Positions 42,115 to 50,765 of a DNA stretch of 64,000 nucleotides are shown piece after piece. Origin of the DNA: SHZI01 sp040080965. Its GTDB lineage: Bacteria > Pseudomonadota > Gammaproteobacteria > Steroidobacterales > GCA-2729495. A program made the translations under genes and the position numbers. The notes beneath the pieces were generated by a model. That model was not told where the DNA came from and did no database searches. It saw only the letters and a program-made list of their open reading frames with translations. The DNA is taken from contig JBEBHH010000001.1 of NCBI GenBank assembly GCA_040080965.1, positions 124,001 to 188,000 on the forward strand, read 5' to 3'. Position 1 is the stretch's first letter; each line of letters starts with the position of its first letter.

Positions 42115-44505
42115 ATGAAGATCAGTGAACAATGGCTGCGGGAGTTCGCCAGTCCGCCGGGCGACACGGCGGCGCTCGTTCACCAGTTGACGATGCAGGG
42201 CCTTGAAGTCGAGAGCGTCGAGGCGGCTGGCCCTGCACTGGACGGTGTGGTCGTGGCCCGGGTCGTGGACGTGGCGCCGCACCCGAACGCGGACAGGTTG
42301 CGCGTCTGCCAGGTCGATGTCGGGACCGGAACCATCCAGATAGTCTGCGGCGCTGCCAATGTCCGCCCGGGCGGCTTATATCCGGCGGCACTGCCTGGAG
42401 CAACCCTGCCCGGCGGCCTGGCGATAGCCAGGGCCACTCTCCGGGGTGTGGAGTCCGGAGGCATGCTGTGTTCCGCGGCAGAACTGGGTCTGGGGGAGTC
42501 CGGTTCGTCGTCCCGGGCAGAAGGATTGCTCGAGCTTGAGCCCGCCAGCCGTCCGGGATCGCCGGTGGCATCGGCCCTGGCATTGCCGGATAGCATCCTG
42601 GACCTGAAGATCACCCCGAACCGGGCTGACTGCTTTTCTGTCGTTGGCGTTGCGCGGGACCTGGCGGCCACCACGGGCCTGGCATTCAGCGAGCCTGCCG
42701 TCATTGCTGTTGCGGCCGGGGATCCGGTCACCTTTCCCGTGCGGGTGGAGGATCCGGCCGGCAGTCCGGATTTCCACGTCCGTGTCATCCGCGGCATCAA
42801 CCCGGATGCGAGGTCGCCATTCTGGCTTCGCGAGCGGCTTCGCCGGAGCGGGATACGGTCTATTCACCCCGTCGTTGACGTCACCAATCTGGTGATGCTC
42901 GAGCTCGGCCAGCCTCTGCACGCGTACGACATGGACAAGCTCGACGGTGGGCTTGTCGTAAGGCGAGCTCGTCCCGCCGAGCCACTGGAACTGCTCAGTG
43001 GTGACAGTGTCCAGCTGGATGAATCGTGTCTCGTGATCGCCGACCGCTCGGGCGCCATCGGACTCGCGGGCATCATGGGGGGCAACGGAACGGCGGTCTC
43101 CGCCCTGACGACCAATGTCCTGTTGGAGTCCGCGTACTTTGCGCCAGCCGCGATCGCGGGTCGGGCGCGGCGCCTGGGGCTGCAGACGGACGCGTCGACA
43201 CGCTTCGAGCGCGGAGTTGACCCGACAGGGCAGCGGCGGGCCATCGAACGGGCCACGGCGCTGCTCCTGGGCATTGCGGGTGGCGCAGCCGGACCCTGCC
43301 AGGCGGAAGGCTCCGGGGTTGCTCCCCGCGATCCTGTAAGGCTCCGACGCAACCGCCTGGCGCGGGTCCTCGGGGTCTCCGTTCCCGATCAGGACACTGA
43401 AAGCATCCTGTCCCGCCTTGGCATGCTGGCGGAACGGGACGGCGATGGCTGGTTGGTTGGTCCCCCAGCATTCCGCTTCGACATAGCCGTTGAAGTCGAC
43501 CTGATCGAGGAGATCGCCCGTGTGCGTGGCTACGACGGGATAGTGCCGCATCAGGGGTCACAAGCCACGCGCCTGGGAGAGGCGCCAGCCACGCGGGTGA
43601 GTGGCGACGTCCTGCGGGGAGTGCTGGTCCAGCGCGGCTATCAGGAGGCAATGACCTATAGTTTCGTGGACCGCGTTGTCGACCAGCTGCTCGCTGGCGG
43701 CCGGCAAGGGGTGCCGCTCGTCAATCCACTGTCCGCTGACCTGGCAGTGATGCGCCAGAGCCTCTGGCCCGGACTGATCCAGGGGCTCCGCAACAACATC
43801 TCACGTCAGCAACGCCGGGTCCGGCTCTTTGAGTCCGGGGTCCGGTTCATTCCCGCCGGATCCGGTCTGACGGAGGAAGCTGTGGTTGCCGGCATCGCTG
43901 CTGGCGCCGCGCTTCCCGAGCAATGGGGCGAGCGCGCGCGGCAGGCGGACTTTTACGACATCAAGGCAGACCTGGAGGCCCTCCTTGCGACAGTGGGCGA
44001 GAACGGGGAGTTCGCCTGGGTGACCGACACGCATCCCGCCCTCCACCCGGGATGCACTGCACGCTTGCTCAGGCGGGGGCAGCATCTCGGTTGGCTCGGG
44101 TCCCTCCACCCGAGCCTGATCCGGTCATGCGGTCTCGAGGAGGCGCCGATCCTGTTCGAACTCGACCTCGCGTTGTTGTCGGCCGCCACGCTGACCACCT
44201 GCCAGGAACCGTCCCGGTTCCCGTCGGTGCGACGAGACATCGCTGTCCTCGTGAAGCGGGACACGCCGTCGGCCAGCCTGGTTCATGCCGTTACCGAAGC
44301 GGCAGGGCCAGCCTTGCGCGAGGTCGTCGTATTTGACATCTTCGCGGGCGAACACATCGACACGGGTGAAAAGAGCGTTGCTTTGGGCTTGATTTTGCAG
44401 GAAACATCACGCACCCTTACCGACGCTGAGACAGACAAGATCATCGGTGGCGTTATCCAGCGTTTGGCCAGGGATTTCAGCGCCAGGATGCGAGAAAAAG
44501 AATAA
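42115..44505 (+). CDS. pheT: Phenylalanyl-tRNA synthetase beta subunit
   Basis: 796 residues. Domains in order: N-terminal helix and EMAP-like tRNA-binding fold (VVARVVDVAPHPNADRLRVCQVDVG), B3/B4 editing region (LDLKITPNRADCFSVVGVARDLA; GLQTDASTRFERGVDP), B5 domain, catalytic-like module, and the C-terminal FDX-ACB anticodon-binding domain (SRFPSVRRDIAVLVKRDTPSASLV). ihfA follows after 8 bases. Confidence 0.98.
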   Translation: MKISEQWLREFASPPGDTAALVHQLTMQGLEVESVEAAGPALDGVVVARVVDVAPHPNADRLRVCQVDVGTGTIQIVCGAANVRPGGLYPAALPGATLPGGLAIARATLRGVESGGMLCSAAELGLGESGSSSRAEGLLELEPASRPGSPVASALALPDSILDLKITPNRADCFSVVGVARDLAATTGLAFSEPAVIAVAAGDPVTFPVRVEDPAGSPDFHVRVIRGINPDARSPFWLRERLRRSGIRSIHPVVDVTNLVMLELGQPLHAYDMDKLDGGLVVRRARPAEPLELLSGDSVQLDESCLVIADRSGAIGLAGIMGGNGTAVSALTTNVLLESAYFAPAAIAGRARRLGLQTDASTRFERGVDPTGQRRAIERATALLLGIAGGAAGPCQAEGSGVAPRDPVRLRRNRLARVLGVSVPDQDTESILSRLGMLAERDGDGWLVGPPAFRFDIAVEVDLIEEIARVRGYDGIVPHQGSQATRLGEAPATRVSGDVLRGVLVQRGYQEAMTYSFVDRVVDQLLAGGRQGVPLVNPLSADLAVMRQSLWPGLIQGLRNNISRQQRRVRLFESGVRFIPAGSGLTEEAVVAGIAAGAALPEQWGERARQADFYDIKADLEALLATVGENGEFAWVTDTHPALHPGCTARLLRRGQHLGWLGSLHPSLIRSCGLEEAPILFELDLALLSAATLTTCQEPSRFPSVRRDIAVLVKRDTPSASLVHAVTEAAGPALREVVVFDIFAGEHIDTGEKSVALGLILQETSRTLTDAETDKIIGGVIQRLARDFSARMREKE

Positions 44506-44513
44506 GAGAACAG

Positions 44514-44819
44514 ATGAGCATGGCTCTCACCAAGGCGGATATGGCGGAGTCCCTGTTCAATGAACTGGGACTAAACAAGCGCGAAGCACGCGAACTCGTG
44601 GAACTGTTCTTCGAGGACCTGCGGGCAGCGCTGGCGAGTGGAGAGCAGATCAAGCTCTCCGGATTCGGCAACTTCGACCTGCGGGATAAAAACCAGCGGC
44701 CGGGCCGAAATCCAAAAACGGGCAAGGAAATCCCAATCACGGCGCGACGTGTAGTCACGTTTCGCCCCGGACAAAAACTGAAAGCCCGAGTGGAAGCATA
44801 TGCTGGAGCCGGGGAATAA
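44514..44819 (+). CDS. ihfA: Integration host factor alpha subunit
   Basis: 101 residues; a second ATG at 44520 gives MALTKADM, matching E. coli more exactly, and either start may be used. ELVELFFEDLRAALASGEQIKLSGFGNFDLRDKNQRPGRNPKTGKEIPITARRVVTFRPGQKLK is nearly the consensus. The pheT-ihfA-merR order is typical of gammaproteobacteria. Its end overlaps the next gene by 20 bases. Confidence 0.97.
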   Translation: MSMALTKADMAESLFNELGLNKREARELVELFFEDLRAALASGEQIKLSGFGNFDLRDKNQRPGRNPKTGKEIPITARRVVTFRPGQKLKARVEAYAGAGE

Positions 44820-45156
44820 CGACGACCTGCCCCCAATCCCGGGCAAACGCTATTTCACGATCGGGGAAGTCAGCGATCTGTGCGCGGTGAAGCCGCACGT
44901 GCTTCGGTACTGGGAGCAGGAGTTCCCGCAACTGAAGCCCGTGAAGCGTCGCGGCAATCGCCGTTATTACCAGCGGCAGGATGTGCTGATCATCCGGCAG
45001 ATCCGCAGTCTCCTGTATGACGAGGGCTTCACCATTGGGGGCGCCCGGCAGAAGCTCACAGGGGAAGAGGCGCGGTCCGACCTGACCCAGAGCCAGCAGA
45101 TCATCCGGCAGCTCCGGGTGGAACTGGAAGAAGTCCTCAGGCTCCTGCGCCGCTGA
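44800..45156 (+). CDS. MerR family transcriptional regulator
   Basis: 118 residues. The N-terminal winged helix reads RYFTIGEVSDLCAVKPHVLRYWEQEFPQLKPVKRRGNRRYYQRQDVLIIRQI, followed by a coiled-coil dimerisation helix. There is no metal- or drug-binding C-terminal domain, so this is the short MerR type always found behind ihfA. Its targets are not known. It overlaps ihfA by 20 bases. Confidence 0.93.
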   Translation: MLEPGNNDDLPPIPGKRYFTIGEVSDLCAVKPHVLRYWEQEFPQLKPVKRRGNRRYYQRQDVLIIRQIRSLLYDEGFTIGGARQKLTGEEARSDLTQSQQIIRQLRVELEEVLRLLRR

Positions 45157-45166
45157 ACCGCCGACT

Positions 45167-45195
45167 GCCGGGATATTTCAGGTATCATTCCCGGC
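45167..45195 (+). other. Hairpin between merR-like gene and tRNA-Pro
   Basis: GCCGGGA (45167-45173) and TCCCGGC (45189-45195) pair across a 15-base AT-rich loop. No T-run follows. It may end the pheST-ihfA-merR transcript or mark tRNA processing; the role is unknown. Confidence 0.35.
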
Positions 45196-45237
45196 GCTGT
45201 TCGAGCGGTCCTGGACCGATCAAATACCACTCAAGGA

Positions 45238-45314
45238 CGGGGCGTGGCGCAGCCTGGTAGCGCACCTGCATGGGGTGCAGGGGGTCGCAGGTTCAAATCC
45301 TGTCGCCCCGACCA
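45238..45314 (+). tRNA. tRNA-Pro (GGG)
   Basis: A 77-base cloverleaf with acceptor CGGGGCG/CGCCCCG, anticodon stem CCTGC/GCAGG, loop ATGGGGT (anticodon GGG), T-loop TTCAAAT and encoded CCA. Confidence 0.97.
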
Positions 45315-45341
45315 TTCGTGGCATTGATCGGGATCCGGCCG

Positions 45342-46061
45342 ATGCGAACAGCAATTCTTGGCATCGGGCTGCTGCTGGGCTCGGCGGCGGCCATTCCGGC
45401 CCCCCCAACCAGCCCGCCAGCGGCCGACAAGGCCCTGTCCCTCGTCCGCCAGTGGGTCTCCGGGCGCTACGACAACGCCATCCAGGCAACCCAGGACCTG
45501 GCAAATCCAGCGGTTCCGGACGATCAGAAGCATCGGCTGATGCATCAGCTCTTCGTGCCTGTAACCGTGGACGTACCGGGCATTCCGGGCTACCTCGTCT
45601 ACCAGCAGTCCTCGGTCGATGGCTCGGATGACCCGGCAGCGATTACGCGCGTTGGACTGCTGCAGTTCTTTGTCGACGACACGGGACAACTGCGGCAGCG
45701 CGAGCTGAATTTCAGGGATCCCGAGTCGTTCAAGAATGCCCATCTCGAACCTGATCGCCTGCGGGTCCTGACTCTGGAGGCGTTTCGCTTCGACTCCGGG
45801 TGCGACTTTCTCCTGTCGCCAGCCACCGGGGAAACTGAGATTTCGGGCCCAATGGTTCCCGGGGCATGCCGATTCTTCAGCAAGGGCCTCAACAAGGAGC
45901 TCATGGCCGATGACGCCGTGACCATCCGGGCCAGCGAGTACTGGTTCCTGGGGCGGTTCGTCGACGAGACCGGCAGGGTCATGTGGGGAAATGCCAGCAA
46001 GGAGCCCGTGAAGCTGGTGCGCGTGCCCGTCCCCGCTGAGAAGCCCGGCCATGGGCACTAG
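45342..46061 (+). CDS. CpcT/CpeT-like (DUF1001) secreted protein
   Basis: 239 residues from ATG at 45342, with a signal peptide (MRTAILGIGLLLGSAAAIPAP). The body resembles the CpcT/CpeT lyase fold: an N-terminal WVSGRYDNAIQATQD, then LTLEAFRFDSGCDFLLSP, GACRFFSKGLNKEL and YWFLGRFVDETGRVMWGN. In cyanobacteria this fold attaches bilins to phycobiliproteins; there are none here, so a different ligand or a lipocalin-like role is likely. It starts 27 bases after tRNA-Pro. The function is unknown. Confidence 0.7.
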   Translation: MRTAILGIGLLLGSAAAIPAPPTSPPAADKALSLVRQWVSGRYDNAIQATQDLANPAVPDDQKHRLMHQLFVPVTVDVPGIPGYLVYQQSSVDGSDDPAAITRVGLLQFFVDDTGQLRQRELNFRDPESFKNAHLEPDRLRVLTLEAFRFDSGCDFLLSPATGETEISGPMVPGACRFFSKGLNKELMADDAVTIRASEYWFLGRFVDETGRVMWGNASKEPVKLVRVPVPAEKPGHGH

Positions 46062-46168
46062 ACGGACGTAACACGGTCCAATCCCTTTGGGCTCCGGCGC
46101 CGAATACCAAGCACCGCGGAGGGGATTTTGCGCTGCCAGCGCCCGTCACCCGCGCCTGTCCACGTGCC

Positions 46169-46199
46169 CTATTGTTATAATAATATAATGTCTATTGTT
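46169..46199 (+). promoter_or_regulatory. AT-rich promoter of the Rieske-cupin genes with octamer repeats
   Basis: In an otherwise GC-rich 170-base gap, an AT island carries two TATAAT boxes (46176-46181 and 46184-46189) within TTATA-ATAA-TATAA. It is framed by direct repeats CTATTGTT at 46169-46176 and 46192-46199, 23 bases apart. No good -35 hexamer is present, which suggests an activator-dependent promoter. Confidence 0.5.
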
Positions 46200-46231
46200 G
46201 ACTGCCGCCCTCGCCAGCCACCGGAGCGCCC

Positions 46232-47359
46232 ATGCTGATCAACAACTGGTACGTCGCCGCCTGGTCCCACGAGGTGACCACTCGCAATCCTTTCGGCGTA
46301 CGCATGCTGGGATGCGATTTCGTGCTCTTTCGGGACGCCGAGGGTCGCGTGGTGTGCCTGAGTGACGTTTGCTGCCATCGCGGCGCGTCCCTGTCGGGTG
46401 GCAAGCTGAAGAATGCCCGTGTGGTCTGCCCCTACCACGGCTGGAACTTTGACGGCCGCGGCAACTGCGTCCTGATCCCGTCCATGGGTGAGGGCGCCCC
46501 AATCCCGAAGCGGGCCCGGGTCGACTCCTACCCCACCCAGGAAAAGTACGGGTGGGTGTGGGCCTTCCTGGGAGACCTCCCGGAATCGGAGCGCCCGGCC
46601 ATCCCGGATCTGTTTCCGGAGTACGAGGACCCTGCCGGCTGGCACCGGATTCCCTACGGCTTCGAGGCCAAGGCCAATTGGATGCGGTTCGAGGAAAACT
46701 CGCTCGATACCGCGCACACGAACTTCGTTCACCAGCAATTCGGAGCCATCCGCAATCCCAAGCTCGAGGTTTTCCCCCTCGAGCACAGTGAGTGGGGGGC
46801 GCGGGTCGCCCGCATCAAGCCGGCTCCCGGCGCAGATCAGAAGACCGGGGAGATGGCCAAGCTCCTCTCCACGGAGCGAAAGTCGACCCAGGTCGAGCTG
46901 GAGTTCAGCCTGCTCGGACTTTGTCATCGCATAAAGCCCACCTTCCGCGAAGGCATGAGCCTTATCAACTTCACGGCCCGGACTCCGGTCGAGGACAAGC
47001 TGAGCCGCGCGTTTGGCTGGCAGGCCCGCAACTACCTGAAGGAACCGCAGTACGACGCCGAGCGCATTGCTGCCATCGAACTGGCGGTGAAGGAAGACCT
47101 GTCTGTCGTCGAGCGCGTTCGCCCGATGCACACGCCGGCGTCGCTTGCTGATGAACTGCTGGTCGAGACGGATGGCATGGAAGTGGCGTTCAGGAAATGC
47201 TGCGCGCGCTGGGCGGCCAAGGGTTGGGAGATCGACCGGACTGAACTTGATCGGCTGGGGCGACAGCAGGTGCTGGTGATTCCTTCGCCCGCCCGGCGCG
47301 AAGACCCCAAGAACTGGATCCACAAGACCGTGCCCATGCGGCCGGTCGCCGCTGAATAG
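46232..47359 (+). CDS. Rieske non-heme iron oxygenase, alpha subunit
   Basis: 375 residues. The Rieske [2Fe-2S] ligands are Cys47, His49, Cys66 and His69 (CCHRG and CPYHGW). The mononuclear iron site starts with the motif NxxDxxHxxxxH at Asn155, Asp158, His161 and His166 (ENSLDTAHTNFVH). The overall layout resembles vanillate O-demethylase and related single-component-type oxygenases, which demethylate or hydroxylate aromatic or steroid-like acids. No reductase or ferredoxin gene lies nearby, so electrons must come from elsewhere. The substrate is not predictable. The cupin gene follows after 27 bases. Confidence 0.92.
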   Translation: MLINNWYVAAWSHEVTTRNPFGVRMLGCDFVLFRDAEGRVVCLSDVCCHRGASLSGGKLKNARVVCPYHGWNFDGRGNCVLIPSMGEGAPIPKRARVDSYPTQEKYGWVWAFLGDLPESERPAIPDLFPEYEDPAGWHRIPYGFEAKANWMRFEENSLDTAHTNFVHQQFGAIRNPKLEVFPLEHSEWGARVARIKPAPGADQKTGEMAKLLSTERKSTQVELEFSLLGLCHRIKPTFREGMSLINFTARTPVEDKLSRAFGWQARNYLKEPQYDAERIAAIELAVKEDLSVVERVRPMHTPASLADELLVETDGMEVAFRKCCARWAAKGWEIDRTELDRLGRQQVLVIPSPARREDPKNWIHKTVPMRPVAAE

Positions 47360-47386
47360 AAATCGAATCTCTGGAAGGAACTGGAT

Positions 47387-48304
47387 ATGGCGCGGCCGCA
47401 CATTGAACCACTCGTTGACCGGGACATGCCTTTCAGGAAGATGACCCTTCCGGGCTTCCCCAAGGGCATGCACTACAAGATGCTGAGCCTCGATCCGGAC
47501 ACCGGCGCCTGCTCGATGACCGTTCGGTTCGACGCGGGGTTCCGGCTGCCGCCGGGCATGAGCTACTCGGAGATGGAGCTTTTTGTGACGTCAGGCGCCG
47601 TCCACTTCGGCGGCGAGAAGTACGGGAAGGGAAACTTCTTCTTTGTGCCCGCAGGGGTATCCATGCCTGCGATGTCGGTGCCTCGCGGCGCCGAGGGTCT
47701 GATGTTCTACAACTACGGCGAGCCGAGCTTCCTGGAGTCTGACGAGGATCATTCGCGCGCCCGGCGCGAGCAACTGGTGGTCGTCAACGCCTACGACGGC
47801 TTGCAGTGGAAGGCTGCCGATTTCATCCGCCCGTCGGTTGCGCCAGGCTGCATGGTCAAGATGCTTCGTTCCGATCCGCTGACCCACGCTCACTCGTTGC
47901 TCTATTGCATGACTCCCAATTACTGGCAGGACAACATCTCCTATCACGATTGCTGCGAGGAGAGTTACCACATCTATGGCACGTCCTGGATGATGCAGTT
48001 TGGCAACCTGCCCACAGGCGGTTATTTCTGGAGGCCGGAGTACATCAACCATGGGGCATTCGCGAGTGAGCTTGGCGTGCTTGGGTTTGGCCGCACCGAC
48101 AGCCAGCTGCACAACTATTTCCACTTCAATCCCTGGACCAGCCCGGACGACAACCGCCAACGTGCCGCCGCCCAGTGGGCCCGCAACAAGCCAAAGCTGT
48201 ACGAGTGGGTGCGATCACCGGATGGGCACAATCATCCGCACGACTTTGAATATCCCGGGTTCGATTACGCCGAGGGCGAGCTGAAGTCCGGGCAGTCTCG
48301 CTAG
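47387..48304 (+). CDS. Bicupin (DUF4437-like) protein
   Basis: 305 residues with two cupin halves. The first reads FRLPPGMSYSEMELFVTSGAVHFGGEKYGKGNFFFVPAGVSMP; the second reads DCCEESYHIYGTSWMMQFGNLPTGGYFWRPEYINHGAF. Possible metal ligands are Glu and His residues in these segments. Cupins of this type may be dioxygenases, isomerases or sensors. It is probably cotranscribed with the Rieske oxygenase, so it may act on the same substrate or product. An AAGGA site lies upstream of the ATG. Confidence 0.75.
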   Translation: MARPHIEPLVDRDMPFRKMTLPGFPKGMHYKMLSLDPDTGACSMTVRFDAGFRLPPGMSYSEMELFVTSGAVHFGGEKYGKGNFFFVPAGVSMPAMSVPRGAEGLMFYNYGEPSFLESDEDHSRARREQLVVVNAYDGLQWKAADFIRPSVAPGCMVKMLRSDPLTHAHSLLYCMTPNYWQDNISYHDCCEESYHIYGTSWMMQFGNLPTGGYFWRPEYINHGAFASELGVLGFGRTDSQLHNYFHFNPWTSPDDNRQRAAAQWARNKPKLYEWVRSPDGHNHPHDFEYPGFDYAEGELKSGQSR

Positions 48305-48319
48305 TCTAAGGAGAAGGTG

Positions 48320-49375
48320 CTAGACGAGTCCTTCCCGGGAGAGCCGGTCGATCGTTGCAGCCTGCAGGGCCTGCAGGTCGCCACGCGACCCGCCGACCGA
48401 CTGGCCGAGCTCGTTCGGGGTTCGCCCGGGAATGTCGCCGTAGCTCGAAGCGAATGCCTGCAGCGGCAGGCGGCTCACGGTGTTGGCGAGGCCCCCACGG
48501 TGCCGGCGCTCGCGGAGCCCGGCGATGTCGATGACCCCGTGCGCCGTAATGCTGGCGCCGCCCGGCGGCGCGGTCGAGAGTATGCGGCCTTCGTAATCGA
48601 CTATCTTGGACATCCCGGTGCTGGACCTTGCCGGCAGACCTGTGTCCGGCACTCCCGCCGTGTTCGCCGATACCACATACGCCATGTTCTCGGCTGCCCG
48701 CGCCTGGCGGGCCAGTTCCTTGGCGGTTGATCTCGGGCTGCCCATCTCGCTGGTGGAATGCACCAGGATCTCCGCACCCCTCATGACATGGCACCGGGCG
48801 ACCTCGGGATAGAGGATTTCTTCCGAGGCCACGGCGGAGATCCTGCCGATGCATGTATCCGCGACGGGATACACACCCGCCAGACCGTAGCGGTCGAGGT
48901 AGCGATCCCAGACGTCATAAGGACTTGGCGAGTACAGCGAGATCAGGCGACGGTAACGCAGGACGACGTCGCCGGACGGGCTGATGAGGAAGCTGCACTG
49001 GAAGTACAGGTCCGGAAAATGGGGGTCGGCTTCGTACGCATTGCCAGCCAGGAAGAACCCGCCCCGGCTCGCGACGGAACCCAGGCCTTCGTACTCCGGA
49101 CCTTCCATCTCGAGGCAGGCCAAGTCCCGCCAGGCGGCAAAGCGGCCCTGGCCGGGAGCCCCGGTGAGCACGTATTCCGGGAGCACGACCAGTCGGACGG
49201 GCAGCCCATGGCTTTCCGCGAGGAGGGGCGTGCTGGCGTCGAGGGCCGAACCGATGGCCTCGATGCTGGCGGCCATGCGGAGGCGGACTGCCTGACGGTC
49301 GGGAAGTCCGGCTACGGCGTGCGTGGGGACCTGCAGTGCAAGCGCGAGATACGGGGCGATCAGGCTCTGGCCCAT
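48320..49375 (-). CDS. Nitrilase-superfamily protein lacking the catalytic Cys and Lys
   Basis: 351 residues of the carbon-nitrogen hydrolase fold. The Glu of the triad is present (Glu67 in VVLPEYVLTG). The lysine of the YRKxHL motif is Arg143 (LRYRRLISLY), and the nucleophilic Cys of the ICYDxxFPE motif is Ser184 (AVASEEILYPEVAR). The rest of the fold signature is intact (RQARAAENMAYVVSANTAGV), so this is a coherent, non-decayed protein that cannot use normal nitrilase chemistry. It starts 7 bases after the cyclase-like gene on the same strand, so the pair is probably an operon. It is convergent with the cupin gene. Function unknown; possible binding or scaffold role. Confidence 0.85.
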   Translation of the reverse strand: MGQSLIAPYLALALQVPTHAVAGLPDRQAVRLRMAASIEAIGSALDASTPLLAESHGLPVRLVVLPEYVLTGAPGQGRFAAWRDLACLEMEGPEYEGLGSVASRGGFFLAGNAYEADPHFPDLYFQCSFLISPSGDVVLRYRRLISLYSPSPYDVWDRYLDRYGLAGVYPVADTCIGRISAVASEEILYPEVARCHVMRGAEILVHSTSEMGSPRSTAKELARQARAAENMAYVVSANTAGVPDTGLPARSSTGMSKIVDYEGRILSTAPPGGASITAHGVIDIAGLRERRHRGGLANTVSRLPLQAFASSYGDIPGRTPNELGQSVGGSRGDLQALQAATIDRLSREGLV

Positions 49376-49381
49376 CAGAGT

Positions 49382-50689
49382 TCAACCCGGGACGTCAGTC
49401 GCCGGTCCGGAAAGCCCGGCCCGCAGGGGGCGGACCAGCTGCGTGGTGAGCACTCCATACCGACTGTCATCGCGCAGCTGCCGGTCCTCGATCCCCAGCA
49501 GGATCGGTTCAGCGCCGCGTCGATGGATGTTCACCTTGGCGTTGTACGCATTCCGCCTCAGGCCATGCTTGTCCTCGATGGCCAGCTTCCGTATGGAGAA
49601 TGTGCCGTCGGGACACGCTTCGCCGGTCAGGTAGCACTTGATCGACTCGACTGCCTCGCCTGACAGTTCCAGCCCGTTAAGTTGGGACAGGCTGCTTTGC
49701 GCCTGGTCCATGAAGCCGATTGCGTCGAAGTCTGCGCCGCCCTCCAGCCCCCCGGCCTGGCGCATCGGCGTGCTGAACTCGCCAACCAGGATCTGGCCAG
49801 GCAACGCATACTCGATCATCCGCGCCAATTCGATGGTCACGTCGCCAACCACATCGCAATAGATTGTCGGGTTCAGCCCTTCCGCGTGATTGAATTCGTA
49901 GCAGCTCCCGACGTGGAAAGTTGTTCGAAGGAGGGGGACGCCCCGGCTGTGGCCCTTCTGCCGCGCAATTGCATTGTCGGCGAGCACCAGGTGCATGAAG
50001 TGGTACAGGTTGGTGTTGGCCTCCAGCCCGGTATCCCGGTTCCAGATGTAGAAGCCGTCGCCCGTGCTCGAGCGGGCGAAATTGACCATCATCCGCCGCC
50101 CGAGGAGCCGGCTGTGGGCCGCATTAAGCGAACACGAAAGGCTGTTCAACTGGTTCATCTGCTCGAACGGACCAAGAAGCCCGAAGCCGACAATGTCGAA
50201 CAGCGCAACCGCTCGATCGCGCACGTAACTCACGCTGTAACGCTTCACGAGCCGCTCGATTGCTGCCGTTTCTGCCGGTGACGCTGACAGCGGCTGGCGA
50301 AGGGCGACGGCTTTCGGTTCGACACCGAGGAGCCGGGTGGCGTTGTGCATCTGCCGCGGCGAGAACTGCCGGGCGCCGGAGAGCAGGTGCATGATGAACT
50401 GGTGGGCGGGGGTTTCGGAGGCCGGATCCGCGCCGGGCGGCCCAGTCGTCGAACCGTAGCTGGCCACCGCGTAGTGCGGAACCACCAGAACCTGAACGCC
50501 GTCGCGGGTGGGTGACCAGGCCAGTACGAGGTTCTGCCCGAGGTTCCAGTGGGCATGGAACTGCCGGTCAAGCTCCAGCAGGTTGCCGCGCTGTCGAAGA
50601 TCGAGGTCCTGCTCCGGACCGCGGAGGCCGTCCGGCGCCAGTGGGTCAGTGAGCATGGATCCGGGCCGCAGGCCCCAGGTTCCTTCCAT
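49382..50689 (-). CDS. Class III adenylate/guanylate cyclase-like protein
   Basis: 435 residues; the start is uncertain, with ATG at 50656 as an alternative, since neither has a strong ribosome site. Residues about 158-310 have cyclase features: a metal-binding segment AVALFDIVGFG (Asp165), STGDGFYIW (Asp211), and DVVGDVTIELARMIEYALPGQILVGEF, with Arg290 at the transition-state position. The partner Asn of the VNxAxR motif is Ile286 here, so activity may be reduced or altered. Residues 1-155 show no domain I recognise. It heads an operon with the nitrilase-like gene and is divergent from the FAD-linked oxidase. Annotation as a cyclase is by motif only. Confidence 0.72.
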   Translation of the reverse strand: MEGTWGLRPGSMLTDPLAPDGLRGPEQDLDLRQRGNLLELDRQFHAHWNLGQNLVLAWSPTRDGVQVLVVPHYAVASYGSTTGPPGADPASETPAHQFIMHLLSGARQFSPRQMHNATRLLGVEPKAVALRQPLSASPAETAAIERLVKRYSVSYVRDRAVALFDIVGFGLLGPFEQMNQLNSLSCSLNAAHSRLLGRRMMVNFARSSTGDGFYIWNRDTGLEANTNLYHFMHLVLADNAIARQKGHSRGVPLLRTTFHVGSCYEFNHAEGLNPTIYCDVVGDVTIELARMIEYALPGQILVGEFSTPMRQAGGLEGGADFDAIGFMDQAQSSLSQLNGLELSGEAVESIKCYLTGEACPDGTFSIRKLAIEDKHGLRRNAYNAKVNIHRRGAEPILLGIEDRQLRDDSRYGVLTTQLVRPLRAGLSGPATDVPG

Positions 50690-50765
50690 GGGCGATGCGC
50701 TGGCTACAGTCTTTGCCAGCAGCCAAATAGTGACTTAGGATGCATGAGCGCTCCGCGCCATTGCA

